Assembly (NCBI GenBank): GCA_026988155.1 | Contig: JALSLW010000074.1 | Span: forward strand, 1-64,000 | Direction: 5' to 3' | Source: Methylomonas sp. | GTDB taxonomy: Bacteria > Pseudomonadota > Gammaproteobacteria > Methylococcales > Methylomonadaceae | Length of the DNA stretch: 64,000 nucleotides | Shown: one piece after another, positions 34,708 to 45,232 of the stretch | How the letters are laid out: the number at the start of each line of letters is the position of its first letter | Numbering within the stretch: position 1 is the first letter of the stretch | Made by a program: the position numbers and the translations under genes | The notes under the pieces: model-generated | What the model was told of the DNA's origin: nothing | Databases searched by the model: none | Seen by the model: the letters and a program-made list of their open reading frames with translations, nothing else

Positions 34708-35061
34708 ATGGACATCATTTTTTTAGGCGGACTAGAAGCAACAACTATCATAGGCATTTTTGACTGGGAAAGAGAAACAAAACAGACTCTTGTGTTCGAC
34801 ATCGAAATGGCTTTCGATATAAAAAAAGCTTCAGAAACCGATGACATTCAATACACCCTTGATTATAAAACCGTTTCTGAGCGTATCGTATCCTTTGTTG
34901 AACAAAGTGAATTTTATCTGGTTGAAAAGTTAATTGAAGAAACAGCCAATATTCTGCTTACTGAATTTGACACCCCCTGGGTAAAAATCACCTTAAATAA
35001 ACGCGGAGCTATTAGCCGTGCCAAGGATGTAGGCATTGTTATCGAACGCGGGGAGAAATAG
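34708..35061 (+). CDS. folB: dihydroneopterin aldolase
   Basis: 117 residues, normal for FolB. The enzyme cleaves 7,8-dihydroneopterin to 6-hydroxymethyl-dihydropterin and glycolaldehyde in folate synthesis, and forms octamers. Visible are FLGGLEATTIIGIFDWERET with the conserved Glu, the ALDYKTVSERI-like segment YTLDYKTVSERIVSF, and LVEKLIEETANILL containing the catalytic region, ending KRGAISRAKDVGIVIER. It begins at ATG 34708 after a GGAAA box and ends three bases before folK. The pair forms a short folate operon on the plus strand. Confidence 0.96.
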   Translation: MDIIFLGGLEATTIIGIFDWERETKQTLVFDIEMAFDIKKASETDDIQYTLDYKTVSERIVSFVEQSEFYLVEKLIEETANILLTEFDTPWVKITLNKRGAISRAKDVGIVIERGEK

Positions 35062-35064
35062 CAC

Positions 35065-35556
35065 ATGCCCACAGGTTTTATTAGCATAGGCAGCAATATT
35101 GACAAAGAGATTCATATCCCTTCCAGCATAACTGCGCTGCAAAAGCAATTTGGAAAAGTGGTACTATCCAGCATTTATGAAACAGAAGCAGTTGGCTTTG
35201 ACGGCGAAAATTTTCATAACCTAATTGTGCAGTTTGAATCAGGGCTAGCCGCTAAAACTGTGGCAAAAATGCTCAGAGAAATCGAGCTTAATCATGGGCG
35301 AACACGAGACAGTAGAAAATACGCGGCCAGAACTTTAGATTTAGACCTCGTTCTGTATGGTAGCTTGATCATTAGCGATGGGCGCTTACAAATTCCTCGA
35401 GATGAAATTGAACGCTACGCATTTGTGCTTGAACCTTTAGCTGAAATTGCGCCTAATTCAATGCATCCCATAATCCAGAAAAGCTACGCTCAATTATGGC
35501 AAGAATACGATAAAAGCAATTTAAAACAGCTAAAGCTTCTTGCAAATCCGTTATAA
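35065..35556 (+). CDS. folK: 2-amino-4-hydroxy-6-hydroxymethyldihydropteridine pyrophosphokinase
   Basis: 163 residues. FolK transfers pyrophosphate from ATP to 6-hydroxymethyl-dihydropterin, the step after FolB. Key features are FISIGSNIDKE at the start, SIYETEAVGFDGENFHNLIV and the diagnostic RTLDLDLVLYG with the metal-binding Asp residues, followed by IPRDEIERYAFVLEPLAEIA. Translation starts at ATG 35065 after GGGGAGAAATAGCAC, a strong site. The gene is of the shorter, stand-alone type, not fused to FolP. No terminator is evident at once after the stop. Confidence 0.96.
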   Translation: MPTGFISIGSNIDKEIHIPSSITALQKQFGKVVLSSIYETEAVGFDGENFHNLIVQFESGLAAKTVAKMLREIELNHGRTRDSRKYAARTLDLDLVLYGSLIISDGRLQIPRDEIERYAFVLEPLAEIAPNSMHPIIQKSYAQLWQEYDKSNLKQLKLLANPL

Positions 35557-36481
35557 AAGTTTCTACGCTCAAGTAAAAACTAAACCCAATATCTATTCTG
35601 ACATAAAGGTGAGGAGAGAAGGATTGCTGTTGACTCAAGCTGAAATGCAAACCTAGGCACTTAATAGATATGGCATAATATTACTTTACAATAATAGCAA
35701 TCCAAAAGAAAAACATGGCCAAGAACCCTTACCCAAAAGTATACTTCCGCTTAAAGCCTGACCGGCACGTACTAATGTACAGCCTCTGCGTTCTGGAATT
35801 GATGAATTAGAAGTATCAATTGCTGTCGTGAATAGGCGGTCACTTGCAATAAAATCAGCTGATAAAATCTTTCTGCCGTTTAGTTAAGGCTCGGCAGTGA
35901 AACTGCTTTAATGTCGACTAGATAAAACCTTACCCAGTGGCTTTATCTGCAGGAACGGTAAAGGATATTGCCTGGGGTCAGTCTAAAAAGATTTATAACT
36001 CTTCATTTTTTTTAGTTTTTAAGATTCATGATTGCTTTCATTGCTTCATCATTAACAGTTTCCTGATTATGTCAGTTTACTCTCATTTTATTTTTGAATT
36101 CTGGATAAATTTCGGACTTATTTCATATTGCAGAAGGCTTTGCTAAGCGACAAGCCTCAACCATTAGCGTCATGACTAATATTGAGTTTCAATAGAAAAG
36201 CATTCAAAGGAATTATTTTTTCTAATATAGAAAGCCAATTGCTTGACAACAGAACCAAGACCCAAACTAGTGCTTGATTTTTAAATAGGTGCTGAACAAT
36301 ATTACAGGGAGATGATATTTAGATAGAGATTATCTAATGATTTGATTTAGGATTAAAATCAAAAAAATTCGGAATCGCTTGTATATTTTATGCTGAATTT
36401 AGTTAGTAGTAATAAAATCTACTGGTTTTTTAACGATTTATACTTAATATTGACAGACAACTTGAATAAATTAATTACATT
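35557..36481. other. 925-base stretch without a convincing gene
   Basis: Between folK and the ribosomal block I find only short frames of biased composition. One plus-strand frame at about 35767 to 35886 reads RTNVQPLRSGIDELEVSI and then AVVNRRSLAIKSADKIF, without a start, and could be a gene remnant. Another at 35937 to 36146 is low-complexity and Phe-rich. The right half is extremely AT-rich. No RNA gene or repeat unit could be recognised. Confidence 0.6.
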
Positions 36482-36508
36482 AAAAAACCAGCAATATACT
36501 GGTTTTTT
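36482..36508 (-). terminator. intrinsic terminator at the end of the alpha operon
   Basis: AAAAAACCAG and CTGGTTTTTT pair perfectly around CAATATA, 12 bases past the rplQ stop. The T run makes it a strong terminator for the long ribosomal transcript. The symmetry makes it work in both directions. Confidence 0.9.
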
Positions 36509-36520
36509 ATGCAATTGGTT

Positions 36521-36904
36521 CTATTCTTCTTCAGTACTTTCTAATTCGGGCCTATCAACAAGCTCAACGTATGCCATTGGTGCTGAATCACCAGTCCTGA
36601 AGCCACACTTAATTATTCTTACGTACCCACCAGGACGTGTTTTATATCGCGGGCCTAGTTCATTAAATAATTTTGTAACTATCTCTCGGTCTCTTAATTT
36701 AGAAAAAGCCAACCTACGTTTAGCAACAGAATCTTCTTTAGAAAGAGTAATTAAAGGCTCAGCAATACCTCTTAACTCCTTGGCCTTTGGTAATGTTGTT
36801 CTTATTAATTCGTGTTTAAATAAAGAAGTAGTCATGTTACTAAACATAGCTTTACGATGACTGCTATTTCTATTTAACTGTCTACCAGTTTTACGATGTC
36901 TCAT
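36521..36904 (-). CDS. rplQ: 50S ribosomal protein L17
   Basis: 127 residues. L17 lies near the peptide exit tunnel. The start [20 protein letters not shown] and the [20 protein letters not shown] stretch are diagnostic, and [18 protein letters not shown] with [17 protein letters not shown] close the protein. Ribosome binding site AAAGGG stands before the ATG at 36904. Last gene of the rpsM-rpsK-rpsD-rpoA-rplQ alpha operon, directly before the terminator. Confidence 0.98.
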   Translation of the reverse strand: MRHRKTGRQLNRNSSHRKAMFSNMTTSLFKHELIRTTLPKAKELRGIAEPLITLSKEDSVAKRRLAFSKLRDREIVTKLFNELGPRYKTRPGGYVRIIKCGFRTGDSAPMAYVELVDRPELESTEEE

Positions 36905-36922
36905 TTATTTTGACCCTTTAAT

Positions 36923-37930
36923 TTAAATTCCAGTTTGACTTTGATCAATCAAGTTCTCAGGTGGCCAGTTTTCCAGACGCATTCCCAATGACAAACCTTT
37001 TAGTGCTAAAATATCTTTAATCTCTGTAAGAGATTTCTTTCCTAGATTTGGTGTTTTCAACAACTCTACCTCTGTTCGTTGAATCAAATCTCCTATATAG
37101 AATATGTTCTCAGCTTTTAAGCAATTTGCGGACCTTACAGTTAACTCTAAATCGTCAACAGGCCTCAGCAGGACAGGATCAAATTCTGGCTCAACAGGAA
37201 CCACTTCCTCAACAACCTTATCGTTTACTTTTTCAAAATCGACAAAAACAGATAACTGATCATGCAAAATTGTTGCGGCTAATTTAACGGTCTCTTCAGG
37301 GTCCACAGTACCATTAGTCTCTAATTCGATTATTAGTTTATCCAGATTTGTACGTTGCTCAACTCGAGTACTTTCAACAGAATAGGCAACTTTTACTATT
37401 GGGCTAAAAGCCGCGTCAATATGCAAGACACCAACAGGAGAGCTTGAGTCCTGTTCTTTCCTGACACTTGCTGGTATATAGCCTCTATTGCGTTCAACTT
37501 TAAACTTTATATTCAACTCACCAGCTTCAGTTAAATTAGCCAACTCCAAGTCAGGGTTAACAATCTCAACATCATGGGGTAAAGTAATGTCAGCAGCAGT
37601 TACAACCCCCGCACCCGACGCTGACAAATTAAGCTCTGCATCATCTTTGGAATGCAGGATGAGCGCAAGGTTTTTAATATTCAGCAAAATATCTATGACA
37701 TCTTCCTGAACACCTTCTATAGTTGTGTATTCATGCTGAACACCTTCAATCTCAACCTCAGTAACCGCACACCCAGAAATAGATGAGAGCATAACACGTC
37801 TCAATGCATTGCCTAGAGAGTGGCCAAAGCCTCTCTCGAAGGGTTCAATAACAATTCTGGAATGATTAACGTTATGACTGACAACTTCAACCAACTTAGG
37901 TTTAAGTAAACCAGCAACAGTATTATGCAT
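36923..37930 (-). CDS. rpoA: DNA-directed RNA polymerase alpha subunit
   Basis: 335 residues. The N-terminal domain (about 1 to 235) dimerises and nucleates polymerase assembly, seen in [19 protein letters not shown] and [18 protein letters not shown]. After a flexible linker, the C-terminal domain (about 250 to 325) contacts UP elements and activators: [16 protein letters not shown] holds the DNA-binding Arg and Asn, and [20 protein letters not shown] follows. Located between rpsD and rplQ, its invariant place in gammaproteobacteria. The start is the ATG at 37930. Confidence 0.98.
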   Translation of the reverse strand: MHNTVAGLLKPKLVEVVSHNVNHSRIVIEPFERGFGHSLGNALRRVMLSSISGCAVTEVEIEGVQHEYTTIEGVQEDVIDILLNIKNLALILHSKDDAELNLSASGAGVVTAADITLPHDVEIVNPDLELANLTEAGELNIKFKVERNRGYIPASVRKEQDSSSPVGVLHIDAAFSPIVKVAYSVESTRVEQRTNLDKLIIELETNGTVDPEETVKLAATILHDQLSVFVDFEKVNDKVVEEVVPVEPEFDPVLLRPVDDLELTVRSANCLKAENIFYIGDLIQRTEVELLKTPNLGKKSLTEIKDILALKGLSLGMRLENWPPENLIDQSQTGI

Positions 37931-37950
37931 AATTTATTTCTCAGTATGAA

Positions 37951-38571
37951 TTATTTCGAATAGAGCTCTACGACAAGCTGCTCATTCATATCAGCGCCTA
38001 GATCAGCCCTTTCAGGAAGAGATTTAAAAAGCCCAGACATATCCTTAGAATTGACTTCAACCCATGCTGGAAAACCGTACTGCTCAGTCACTGAAAGCGC
38101 TTCGATAATACGTTGCTGCTTCTTCGCTTTTTCTCTTACTTTAACTTCATCTCCCACATTAACCTGATACGATGCAATGTTTGTAATCTGGTCATTTACT
38201 AAGATAGACTTGTGGGATACTAACTGCCTAGCTTCTGATCTTGTAGCTGCATATCCCATCCTATACACAACATTGTCCAACCTTGATTCTAAAAGATTCA
38301 ATAGATTTACACCTGTTGCACCTTTTTTTAAATCTGCTGATTTATAGTAATTTCTAAATTGTTTCTCCAAAACACCATATATCCTTCTGATTCTTTGCTT
38401 TGCTCGCAACTGTAATGCATAATCAGAACTTCTGGTGCGAGCAGTTCCATGCTGACCAGGCCTTTGCTCTAATTTACATTTCCCTTCTAGGGACTTACCT
38501 CTGCTTTTCAGAAGAAGATCAGTACCTTCTCTACGACTTAACTTACAAGTTGGGCCAAGATATCTTGCCAT
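37951..38571 (-). CDS. rpsD: 30S ribosomal protein S4
   Basis: 206 residues. S4 binds 16S rRNA early in assembly and in E. coli represses the alpha operon. Motifs are [39 protein letters not shown], and the S4 RNA-binding domain [20 protein letters not shown] with [13 protein letters not shown]. Only two Cys remain in the N-terminal region, so this is the zinc-free form. If autoregulation is conserved, its target would be upstream of rpsM, but I could not fold that region with confidence. Confidence 0.98.
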   Translation of the reverse strand: MARYLGPTCKLSRREGTDLLLKSRGKSLEGKCKLEQRPGQHGTARTRSSDYALQLRAKQRIRRIYGVLEKQFRNYYKSADLKKGATGVNLLNLLESRLDNVVYRMGYAATRSEARQLVSHKSILVNDQITNIASYQVNVGDEVKVREKAKKQQRIIEALSVTEQYGFPAWVEVNSKDMSGLFKSLPERADLGADMNEQLVVELYSK

Positions 38572-38588
38572 TACAATACTCCAGAATA

Positions 38589-38975
38589 TTAAACGCGACG
38601 TTTTTTAGGTGGACGGCAACCATTATGAGGAATAGGTGTTACATCCACAATATTGCTGATCTTAAAACCTAAATTATTTAATGATCTTACAGCCGATTCA
38701 CGACCGGGGCCCGGCCCCTTGATCATTACATCTAAGTTTTTCATCCCATACTCAAGAGCCACATTACCAGCTCTTTCCGCAGCAACTTGGGCTGCAAACG
38801 GAGTACTTTTGCGTGACCCTCTAAATCCAGATCCGCCAGCTGTTGCCCAAGAAAGTGCATTTCCTTTGCGATCCGTAATTGTCACGATTGTATTATTGAA
38901 AGTCGCATGAACATGTGCAATGCCATCAGCAATTTCTTTTTTTATTCGTTTTTTAACTCGTTTTTGAGTTGCCAT
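38589..38975 (-). CDS. rpsK: 30S ribosomal protein S11
   Basis: 128 residues. S11 lies on the 30S platform next to the mRNA exit channel. Diagnostic pieces are [38 protein letters not shown], and the C-terminal [20 protein letters not shown] followed by [18 protein letters not shown]. It lies between rpsM and rpsD at 17 to 21 bases from each. The length and both ends match the family. Confidence 0.98.
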   Translation of the reverse strand: MATQKRVKKRIKKEIADGIAHVHATFNNTIVTITDRKGNALSWATAGGSGFRGSRKSTPFAAQVAAERAGNVALEYGMKNLDVMIKGPGPGRESAVRSLNNLGFKISNIVDVTPIPHNGCRPPKKRRV

Positions 38976-38996
38976 ATTAACTTAACCTTGACTATC

Positions 38997-39353
38997 TTAT
39001 TTTCTGATTGGTTTGCGGGGACCTTTACGCGTACGGGCATTTGTTCGTGTACGCTGCCCTCTAAGAGGCAACCCTCTGCGGTGCCTAATACCACGATAAC
39101 AGCCCAAATCCATCAAACGCTTAATATTCATTGAAACTTCACGACGAAGATCGCCTTCGACAGTCATAGAGGTCAGCACTTTACGAATTGACTCTAGTTG
39201 TTCCTCTGATAGCTCTTTAATTTTGACTGCCGGTTCTATATTAACCTGCTTGCAAATTTCTCTAGCAGTTTGACGACCAACACCATAAATCGCTGTTAAT
39301 GCAATTTCTGCGTGCTTATGGTCTGCTACATTGATTCCGGCAATACGTGCCAT
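38997..39353 (-). CDS. rpsM: 30S ribosomal protein S13
   Basis: 118 residues. S13 in the 30S head contacts the P-site tRNA and forms bridges to the 50S subunit. [20 protein letters not shown] opens the protein, [14 protein letters not shown] lies in the helical part, and [20 protein letters not shown] followed by [14 protein letters not shown] forms the basic tail. It is the first gene of the alpha set. 75 bases separate it from rpmJ, where a regulatory structure would be expected. Confidence 0.98.
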   Translation of the reverse strand: MARIAGINVADHKHAEIALTAIYGVGRQTAREICKQVNIEPAVKIKELSEEQLESIRKVLTSMTVEGDLRREVSMNIKRLMDLGCYRGIRHRRGLPLRGQRTRTNARTRKGPRKPIRK

Positions 39354-39428
39354 CTAGATACTCCTACTACGGTATTCTAAAGTTAAGAGCGCAATAATAG
39401 CATGTCCCCATACTATGCGCAACAAAAA

Positions 39429-39542
39429 TTATCCTTGACGCTGTTTATGGCGTCCATCTTTACAAATGACGCGCAACACGCCTTTTCTTTTAATTACCTT
39501 ACAATTTCTACAAATTTTTTTAACTGATGCACGTACTTTCAC
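39429..39542 (-). CDS. rpmJ: 50S ribosomal protein L36
   Basis: 37 residues, read directly from the sequence: it starts with GTG at 39542 ([20 protein letters not shown]) and ends [17 protein letters not shown] at the TAA at 39429. The four zinc ligands (CRNC, then Cys and His in the second half) are present, so this is the zinc-binding form. It sits between secY (22 bases upstream) and rpsM, its normal place at the spc-alpha junction. Its small size and GTG start make it easy to overlook. Confidence 0.95.
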   Translation of the reverse strand: MKVRASVKKICRNCKVIKRKGVLRVICKDGRHKQRQG

Positions 39543-39564
39543 TGCATACCCCTTTTAAATGATA

Positions 39565-40887
39565 TTATTTTTTTAGATTGGCCTTTTTCATAAGACCGTC
39601 ATATTGCTGAGACATCATATGTGTTTGCAATTGAGAAATAAAATCCATAACAACCACAACTATAATCAATAAAGATGTGCCACCAAAATAAAAAGGCACA
39701 TTCCAATAGACGATCATAAATTCAGGCAACAAACAAACCAAAGTAATATAAAATGCACCTATTAAAGTCAAGCGAGTCATTACTTTATCTATATAAGCGG
39801 TAGTTTGCACACCTGGTCTAATTCCAGGCAAAAAAGCACCAGACCGCTTTAGATTATCAGCCGTCTCTTTAGAGTTAAAGACCAAAGCCGTATAGAAGAA
39901 GCAGAAAAATATGATCGCCGCAGCATAAAATAAAACATAAATAGGCTGTCCCGGAGACAGCATTGTTGATACCTCCTGCAACCAGCCAAACCCCTCATTA
40001 CTACTAAACCATCCTGCTATTGTTGAGGGAAATAGAATAATGCTTGAAGCAAAGATAGGTGGAATCACTCCAGCCATGTTAAGCTTTAATGGTAAAAAAC
40101 TGCTTTGTCCAGCCATCATCTTACGACCCTGCTGTCTTTTTGGATAATTAATGATAATCCTACGCTGACCTCTTTCAACAAAAACCACCAAAGCAGTAAC
40201 CGCAATAGCGACCAAAAAAAGCAAAACAATAAATGCTCCGTTCATCTCACCTGTCCTAGCAAGCTCCAAAGTCCCCCCAATAGCTGAAGGTAACCCAGAA
40301 ACAATACCTGCAAAGATAATCAATGAAATTCCGTTACCGATTCCTCTTTCAGTAACTTGCTCACCCAGCCACATTAAGAAAATCGTTCCAGTAACTAAAG
40401 TAATAGCAGTAATGACAACAAAACTTAAACCAGGATTTATTACAACACCAAGCCCGCCAGCAGTTTGATTCTGTAAAGCCATAGATATCCCAATTGCCTG
40501 AAAAGTTGCCAAAACAACAGTTCCATATCGCGTATATTGTGAAATCTTTCTGCGTCCTGACTCTCCTTCTTTCTTAATTTGCTCCATCGCAGGAACTACA
40601 ACGGTCATCAATTGCATTATAATAGATGCAGAAATGTATGGCATAATCCCAAGGGCGAAAAGACTTAGGCGCATTAACGCCCCCCCAGAAAACATATTAA
40701 ACATATCTAGTATTGAGCCACTTTGCTGTTCAAACATGACAGCTAAAGCTTTGGGATCAATGCCGGGAACTGGGATATGAGCACCAATACGATAAACGAC
40801 AAAGGCACCAAGTACAAAAAGTAACCTAGCTCTCAGCTCCGAAAAATTACCCATTTTACTAGCCATTTCTGCTCTTGAAGTGCTCAC
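39565..40887 (-). CDS. secY: Sec translocon channel subunit SecY
   Basis: 440 residues with ten transmembrane segments. SecY forms the protein-conducting channel with SecE and SecG. Visible are [19 protein letters not shown] after segment 1, the plug-region [40 protein letters not shown] (the cytoplasmic loop that meets ribosome and SecA) and [19 protein letters not shown]. The start is a GTG at 40887 directly abutting the rplO stop. An ATG eight codons further in would also fit. Confidence 0.97.
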   Translation of the reverse strand: MSTSRAEMASKMGNFSELRARLLFVLGAFVVYRIGAHIPVPGIDPKALAVMFEQQSGSILDMFNMFSGGALMRLSLFALGIMPYISASIIMQLMTVVVPAMEQIKKEGESGRRKISQYTRYGTVVLATFQAIGISMALQNQTAGGLGVVINPGLSFVVITAITLVTGTIFLMWLGEQVTERGIGNGISLIIFAGIVSGLPSAIGGTLELARTGEMNGAFIVLLFLVAIAVTALVVFVERGQRRIIINYPKRQQGRKMMAGQSSFLPLKLNMAGVIPPIFASSIILFPSTIAGWFSSNEGFGWLQEVSTMLSPGQPIYVLFYAAAIIFFCFFYTALVFNSKETADNLKRSGAFLPGIRPGVQTTAYIDKVMTRLTLIGAFYITLVCLLPEFMIVYWNVPFYFGGTSLLIIVVVVMDFISQLQTHMMSQQYDGLMKKANLKK

Positions 40888-41322
40888 TTATGCCTCTACT
40901 TTGCCACCGGCAGCTTCAATTGAAGCCTTAGCTCCAGATGTAACCTTCATGCCTTTAACAGTTACTGATTTAGAAATCTCGCCAGACTTAATTATCTTTA
41001 CAACTTTTGCAAAAGAAGGAACTAAATTAGCCTCAATTAATGACTGAATGTCAACCACATCTACCGTCAAAGAATCAATCTCAAAAAGTGTAACCTGTGC
41101 AGAAAATCTCTTAACACGCGAAGAAAACCCTACTTTAGGCAATCTTCTCTGCAATGGCATTTGCCCGCCTTCAAAACCTACTTTTGGCATTCCTCCGCTA
41201 CGCGACTTTTGGCCTTTATGTCCGCGACCACATGTCTTTCCAAGAGTAGAGCCAATGCCTCTGCCGACTCTTTTACGAACTTTACGTGATCCGTATGCAG
41301 ATTGTATCGTATTCAAATACAT
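40888..41322 (-). CDS. rplO: 50S ribosomal protein L15
   Basis: 144 residues. The Gly/Arg-rich N-terminal extension that threads into 23S rRNA is clear ([20 protein letters not shown], then [20 protein letters not shown]). The C-terminal globular domain ends [20 protein letters not shown]. Its start overlaps the rpmD stop by one base (TAATG), giving tight translational coupling. Followed directly by secY, as in the E. coli spc operon. Confidence 0.98.
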   Translation of the reverse strand: MYLNTIQSAYGSRKVRKRVGRGIGSTLGKTCGRGHKGQKSRSGGMPKVGFEGGQMPLQRRLPKVGFSSRVKRFSAQVTLFEIDSLTVDVVDIQSLIEANLVPSFAKVVKIIKSGEISKSVTVKGMKVTSGAKASIEAAGGKVEA

Positions 41323-41507
41323 TACACTTCCTCTACTTTTAACATGTAAGACACCTTATTAATCATACCGCGATTTTCTGGCGTATCAATAACCACAACT
41401 GTATGACGTATTTTTCTTAATCCTAGTCCTTTCAAGCATTGCTGATGACTCTTAAGTCTACCAAATTTGCTTTTAGTCATAGTAATACTTAATTTTTTTT
41501 CAGCCAT
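41322..41507 (-). CDS. rpmD: 50S ribosomal protein L30
   Basis: 61 residues, normal for bacterial L30. The sequence [20 protein letters not shown] and [20 protein letters not shown] is typical. It lies between rpsE (five bases upstream) and rplO (one-base overlap). Nothing unusual is seen. Confidence 0.97.
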   Translation of the reverse strand: MAEKKLSITMTKSKFGRLKSHQQCLKGLGLRKIRHTVVVIDTPENRGMINKVSYMLKVEEV

Positions 41508-41512
41508 AACAA

Positions 41513-42025
41513 TTACCCAGTTATTTGATCAACTGTCAAACCGCGTTTAGCAGCAATTTGTTCAGCATTTCTCATTTCAGACAATCCTTTAATTGTTGCC
41601 CTAACAACATTAATAGGGTTATTTGTACCGATACATTTGGCCAGTACATTATGAACACCAACAACTTCGAATACCGCACGCATTGCGCCACCGGCAATTA
41701 CACCTGTTCCTTCAGAAGCAGGTTGCATATATACTTTGGCAGCTCCTGTCTCACCGGTTACGGTATATTGTAATGTTCCATCTTTCAGGTGGACTTTACG
41801 CATGTTCTTTCTTGCCTGCTCTAATGATTTTTGGATAGCAATAGGCACTTCTTTAGCCTTACTGACTCCGTACCCAACTCGTCCCTGGCCATCTCCCACA
41901 ACTGTTAGAGCCGCGAAACCGAAAACTCTTCCGCCCTTAACAACTTTTGCAACACGTCGAACTGAAACTAATTTTTCCTGCAAACCATCTGCACTTGCTT
42001 GACCTTGAGGTCCTGATGTAGCCAT
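41513..42025 (-). CDS. rpsE: 30S ribosomal protein S5
   Basis: 170 residues. S5 lies at the mRNA entry side and affects decoding accuracy. The N-terminal double-stranded RNA-binding domain reads [20 protein letters not shown] and [20 protein letters not shown], with the loop residues where spectinomycin-resistance changes occur in E. coli appearing wild-type (VVKGGR). The C-terminal domain contains [19 protein letters not shown]. The gene is between rplR and rpmD. Confidence 0.98.
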   Translation of the reverse strand: MATSGPQGQASADGLQEKLVSVRRVAKVVKGGRVFGFAALTVVGDGQGRVGYGVSKAKEVPIAIQKSLEQARKNMRKVHLKDGTLQYTVTGETGAAKVYMQPASEGTGVIAGGAMRAVFEVVGVHNVLAKCIGTNNPINVVRATIKGLSEMRNAEQIAAKRGLTVDQITG

Positions 42026-42034
42026 TATTTTCTC

Positions 42035-42388
42035 CTAGAACTTCAAACCAGCTTCACGCGCCGCATCAGCTAATGCCTTAACGCGTCCATGATATTTAAA
42101 ACCAGAGCGATCAAAAGCTACCTCGCTAATACCAGCCTCTAATGCTCTTTGTGCTACAAGCTTACCTACCAGTTTAGCTGCATCTGTGTTACCAGAACTT
42201 TTTGCAGTTGATTTAATATCAGTATCTAATGTAGATGCACTTGCAACTGTTTCCATTCCGTCAGAATTTATCACTTGAGCATAAATATGCTGTGAAGTTC
42301 TATGAACAGTTAATCTATTAATTCGTAACTGCTGTATTTTACAGCGCTGTCTTAAGGCTCGCTTTAAACGAGCAGCTTTCTTATCCAT
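42035..42388 (-). CDS. rplR: 50S ribosomal protein L18
   Basis: 117 residues. L18 binds 5S rRNA with L5 and brings it into the 50S subunit. The basic start ([20 protein letters not shown]) and [19 protein letters not shown] lead to the C-terminal [20 protein letters not shown] with EAGLKF, all diagnostic. It is nine bases from rplF and nine from rpsE. Confidence 0.98.
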   Translation of the reverse strand: MDKKAARLKRALRQRCKIQQLRINRLTVHRTSQHIYAQVINSDGMETVASASTLDTDIKSTAKSSGNTDAAKLVGKLVAQRALEAGISEVAFDRSGFKYHGRVKALADAAREAGLKF

Positions 42389-42397
42389 TATCTTAAC

Positions 42398-42931
42398 CTA
42401 CTTCTTCTTGGCTTCTTTTCTTGCAACATATTCATCAGAATACCTAACGCCTTTACCCTTATAAGGTTCAGGCGGCCGAAAAGCTCTAATTTCTGATGCA
42501 ACCTGTCCGACCTTTTGCTTATCATTTCCCTTAACAACCAACTCCGTTTGGCTGGTTGCCACAACGCTAACACCATCAGGAACATGATATTCTATTGGAT
42601 TTGAAAAACCCAAAGCCAATGTTAGCACGTTACCTTTAACCGAAGCTCTATAACCAACGCCAATTAGAGTAAGTTTCTTCTCAAAACCTTTGGAAACCCC
42701 CAAGATCATGTTGGAAATTGAAGCCCTAACTGTTCCTGCTTGTGCATTTGCTTTTTTGACGGCATTATCCCATTTTATCTGGATGATATCGCCATTAATT
42801 TCTACATTAACATCGTTATGTATCTTATATGATAACTGACCGCCCGATCCTTTGATGGTCATATCACTTCCGTCTATTTTTACATCGATTCCATTAGGAA
42901 TGGTAACCGGTGCATTTGCAACTCTTGACAT
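42398..42931 (-). CDS. rplF: 50S ribosomal protein L6
   Basis: 177 residues of the two-domain L6 protein, located at the factor-binding site near the sarcin-ricin loop. MSRVANAPVTIPNGIDVKID opens the first domain; LTLIGVGYRASVKGNVLTLA and the C-terminal FRPPEPYKGKGVRYSDEYVA are diagnostic. Order rpsH-rplF-rplR is normal for the spc operon. Confidence 0.98.
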   Translation of the reverse strand: MSRVANAPVTIPNGIDVKIDGSDMTIKGSGGQLSYKIHNDVNVEINGDIIQIKWDNAVKKANAQAGTVRASISNMILGVSKGFEKKLTLIGVGYRASVKGNVLTLALGFSNPIEYHVPDGVSVVATSQTELVVKGNDKQKVGQVASEIRAFRPPEPYKGKGVRYSDEYVARKEAKKK

Positions 42932-42946
42932 AAAATAACCTACTAC

Positions 42947-43342
42947 TTAGCAAACCGTGCAAATAACTTCACCGCCATGCCCAATAGCTCGGGCCGCACG
43001 ATCTGTCATTACACCGTTTGAAGTTGAAACTATTGCGATACCAAGCCCCGCCAGGACTTTCGGCAACTCATCTTTTGACTTATATATTCTAAGGCCAGGC
43101 CTACTTATTCTTTTTACTTTTTCTATAACAGGCTGACCTTTATGATATTTTAAGTCGATTGTCATTTCTGTATGACTTCCAGTAGTTTCAACCTTATAGT
43201 CAGTAATATAGCCCTCTTCTTTTAATACATTTGCAATTGCAACTTTTAATTTAGATGAAGGCAATTTAACACTTTTCTTTCCTGCAGCCTGACCATTTCT
43301 TACCCTAGTCAACATGTCTGCAATCGGATCACTCATACTCAT
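42947..43342 (-). CDS. rpsH: 30S ribosomal protein S8
   Basis: 131 residues. S8 binds the central domain of 16S rRNA, and in E. coli represses the spc operon by binding mRNA near the start of rplE. Diagnostic are [40 protein letters not shown] and the C-terminal [20 protein letters not shown] ending CTVC. Two Cys at the very C terminus are as in many homologues. No S8 target was resolvable by eye in front of rplE. Confidence 0.98.
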   Translation of the reverse strand: MSMSDPIADMLTRVRNGQAAGKKSVKLPSSKLKVAIANVLKEEGYITDYKVETTGSHTEMTIDLKYHKGQPVIEKVKRISRPGLRIYKSKDELPKVLAGLGIAIVSTSNGVMTDRAARAIGHGGEVICTVC

Positions 43343-43362
43343 ATTTTATCTCCAAAAACCTG

Positions 43363-43668
43363 TTACCAGCTTGCCTTAGACAAACCAGGAACATCACCAC
43401 GCATAGTTGCTTCTCTTAGTTTATTTCGACTAAGACCGAATTTACGGTACACACCATGCGGACGCCCAGTAATTTGACAGCGATTACGCCCTCTACTTGG
43501 ACTTGAGTCTCTCGGAAGTTTCTGAAGCTTAATAACAGCCTCATCTTTATCTTCTATTGAAGCACTTGGATCTCTTATAATTTCTTTCAAAGATCTTCTT
43601 TTAGCTTCAAATTTACCGACTAGTTTAGTACGCTTATTTTCGCGAGCTATCATCGATTTTTTAGCCAT
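43363..43668 (-). CDS. rpsN: 30S ribosomal protein S14
   Basis: 101 residues, the long zinc-free type: only one Cys ([19 protein letters not shown]) and no CxxC pairs. The start [20 protein letters not shown] and the end [12 protein letters not shown] match the family. Located between rplE and rpsH. Confidence 0.98.
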   Translation of the reverse strand: MAKKSMIARENKRTKLVGKFEAKRRSLKEIIRDPSASIEDKDEAVIKLQKLPRDSSPSRGRNRCQITGRPHGVYRKFGLSRNKLREATMRGDVPGLSKASW

Positions 43669-43679
43669 TTTTACGCCCT

Positions 43680-44219
43680 TTAGTTCTTAAATGGAAAATT
43701 GAAAAGCTTCATTAATGCCAGCCCTTCTTCATTTGTTCCCGCTGTTGTTGTGATAGAAATATCCATACCGCGCAAGGTGTCAATCTTGTCATAATCGATC
43801 TCAGGAAAGATGATTTGCTCAGTAACACCCATTGAATAATTTCCACGACCATCAAAGCTTTTAGGACTCATTCCTCGAAAATCACGTATACGAGGAATTG
43901 CAATACTAATCAATCGGTCTAAGAATTCGTACATTTTATCACTTCGTAAAGTAACCTTACAGCCTATAGCCATATCATCACGAATTTTAAAACCTGCAAT
44001 AGATTTTCTTGACAATGTTACAACAGGCTTCTGTCCAGAGATCTTCTCCATATCAGAAAGCGCCGCCTGTAATACTTTTTTATCTGCTACCGCCTCACCA
44101 ACACCCATATTAAGTGTTATTTTAGTTATTTTTGGCACTTGCATTACCGATTTATAACCAAACTGCTTCTGCAAAGCAGGCAATATTTTTTCTTTATATT
44201 CTGTTTCTAGTCTAGCCAT
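43680..44219 (-). CDS. rplE: 50S ribosomal protein L5
   Basis: 179 residues. L5 carries 5S rRNA in the central protuberance and contacts the P-site tRNA. Diagnostic sequences are [60 protein letters not shown] and the end [19 protein letters not shown]. The gene follows rplX by 11 bases and starts the part of the spc operon that S8 regulates in E. coli. Confidence 0.98.
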   Translation of the reverse strand: MARLETEYKEKILPALQKQFGYKSVMQVPKITKITLNMGVGEAVADKKVLQAALSDMEKISGQKPVVTLSRKSIAGFKIRDDMAIGCKVTLRSDKMYEFLDRLISIAIPRIRDFRGMSPKSFDGRGNYSMGVTEQIIFPEIDYDKIDTLRGMDISITTTAGTNEEGLALMKLFNFPFKN

Positions 44220-44230
44220 GATTTTATACC

Positions 44231-44548
44231 TTATACGTCAACTACTTCATTTGTAGATTTAAAATATCTGACTTTTTTTCCATCATCTAGAAACCTGAAG
44301 CCAACCCTATCAGCCTTTTTTGTCTCAGGATTATACAAAGCAACATTTGAAATACTGATTGGCATATCCTTATCTATTATACCACCCTGTATTCCAGCAT
44401 TTGGGTTACCTTTTTGATGCTTTTTTGATCGGTTGATCCCTTCAACCAATACTTTTTTATCATCAATAACACTGAGGATTTTACCCTGCTTACCTTTATC
44501 CTTACCTGTAAGCACAATGACTTCATCACCTTTTTTTAACTTTTGCAT
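44231..44548 (-). CDS. rplX: 50S ribosomal protein L24
   Basis: 105 residues. An early assembly protein that starts 50S formation. The KOW motif is at the N terminus ([20 protein letters not shown]), followed by [20 protein letters not shown]. Only 11 bases separate it from both rplN and rplE. The form is zinc-free and of usual length. Confidence 0.98.
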   Translation of the reverse strand: MQKLKKGDEVIVLTGKDKGKQGKILSVIDDKKVLVEGINRSKKHQKGNPNAGIQGGIIDKDMPISISNVALYNPETKKADRVGFRFLDDGKKVRYFKSTNEVVDV

Positions 44549-44559
44549 TCGAACCTACC

Positions 44560-44928
44560 TTATAATACTTCTGGAGCAAGCGAGATAATTTTCATGTATT
44601 TCTCACCTCTCAATTCACGCGTTACAGGTCCAAATATACGTGTGCCAAGCGGCTGTAGATTGGCATTTAGTATAACGGCTGCGTTACTATCAAAACGAAT
44701 TACCGAGCCATCTGCTCTGCGAACACCTTTACGGGTTCTGACAACCAAAGCATTATAGACCTCTCCTTTCTTAACTTTACCTCGAGGAATTACATCTTTA
44801 ATACTTACTTTAATAATATCGCCAATACCAGCATACCGCCTATGCGATCCACCTAATACTTTGATACACATGACCCTTTTAGCACCGCTATTATCTGCGA
44901 TATCAAGGCTAGTTTGCATCTGAATCAT
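44560..44928 (-). CDS. rplN: 50S ribosomal protein L14
   Basis: 122 residues, the standard length. L14 forms an intersubunit bridge with 16S r[23 protein letters not shown] is the L14 signature, followed by [20 protein letters not shown] and the end [16 protein letters not shown]. It heads the spc operon; the 53-base spacer to rpsQ is the widest gap between spc and S10 and is where an internal promoter could lie. Confidence 0.98.
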   Translation of the reverse strand: MIQMQTSLDIADNSGAKRVMCIKVLGGSHRRYAGIGDIIKVSIKDVIPRGKVKKGEVYNALVVRTRKGVRRADGSVIRFDSNAAVILNANLQPLGTRIFGPVTRELRGEKYMKIISLAPEVL

Positions 44929-44981
44929 TGTTAAATCCCAGTTATATCAATTAATTTTACAAATTTGTTCAGCTTAAGATC

Positions 44982-45230
44982 TTATAGAACCGAAACTAAT
45001 TTGTATGTTTTATTTTTCGACAATGGCCTACAGGAAGCTATGGACACCATATCTCCCACTTTTGCTTGATTTGCCTCATCGTGAGCCAAAAATTTTGTGG
45101 ACCTTTTGACATATTTACCATAGATGGGAAATTTGACCAGTCGCTCAACCAAAACAGTTATTGTCTTATCCATTTTGTCACTTACAACACGACCTGTAAC
45201 AGTTCGCATTTTAACTTCTTTTTCACTCAT
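44982..45230 (-). CDS. rpsQ: 30S ribosomal protein S17
   Basis: 82 residues. A primary 16S rRNA-binding OB-fold protein. [20 protein letters not shown] and [19 protein letters not shown] are diagnostic, and [20 protein letters not shown] closes it. The last gene of the S10 set, two bases after rpmC. Confidence 0.98.
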   Translation of the reverse strand: MSEKEVKMRTVTGRVVSDKMDKTITVLVERLVKFPIYGKYVKRSTKFLAHDEANQAKVGDMVSIASCRPLSKNKTYKLVSVL

Positions 45231-45232
45231 GC

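Noticed and set aside
35937..36146. 69-codon plus-strand frame in the gene-poor stretch
   Set aside because: Phe/Ile-rich low-complexity composition, no ribosome binding site and no family resemblance.
36390..36860. 156-codon plus-strand frame across the terminator and rplQ
   Set aside because: It crosses the terminator hairpin and runs antisense to rplQ; its length is explained by codon bias of the real gene.
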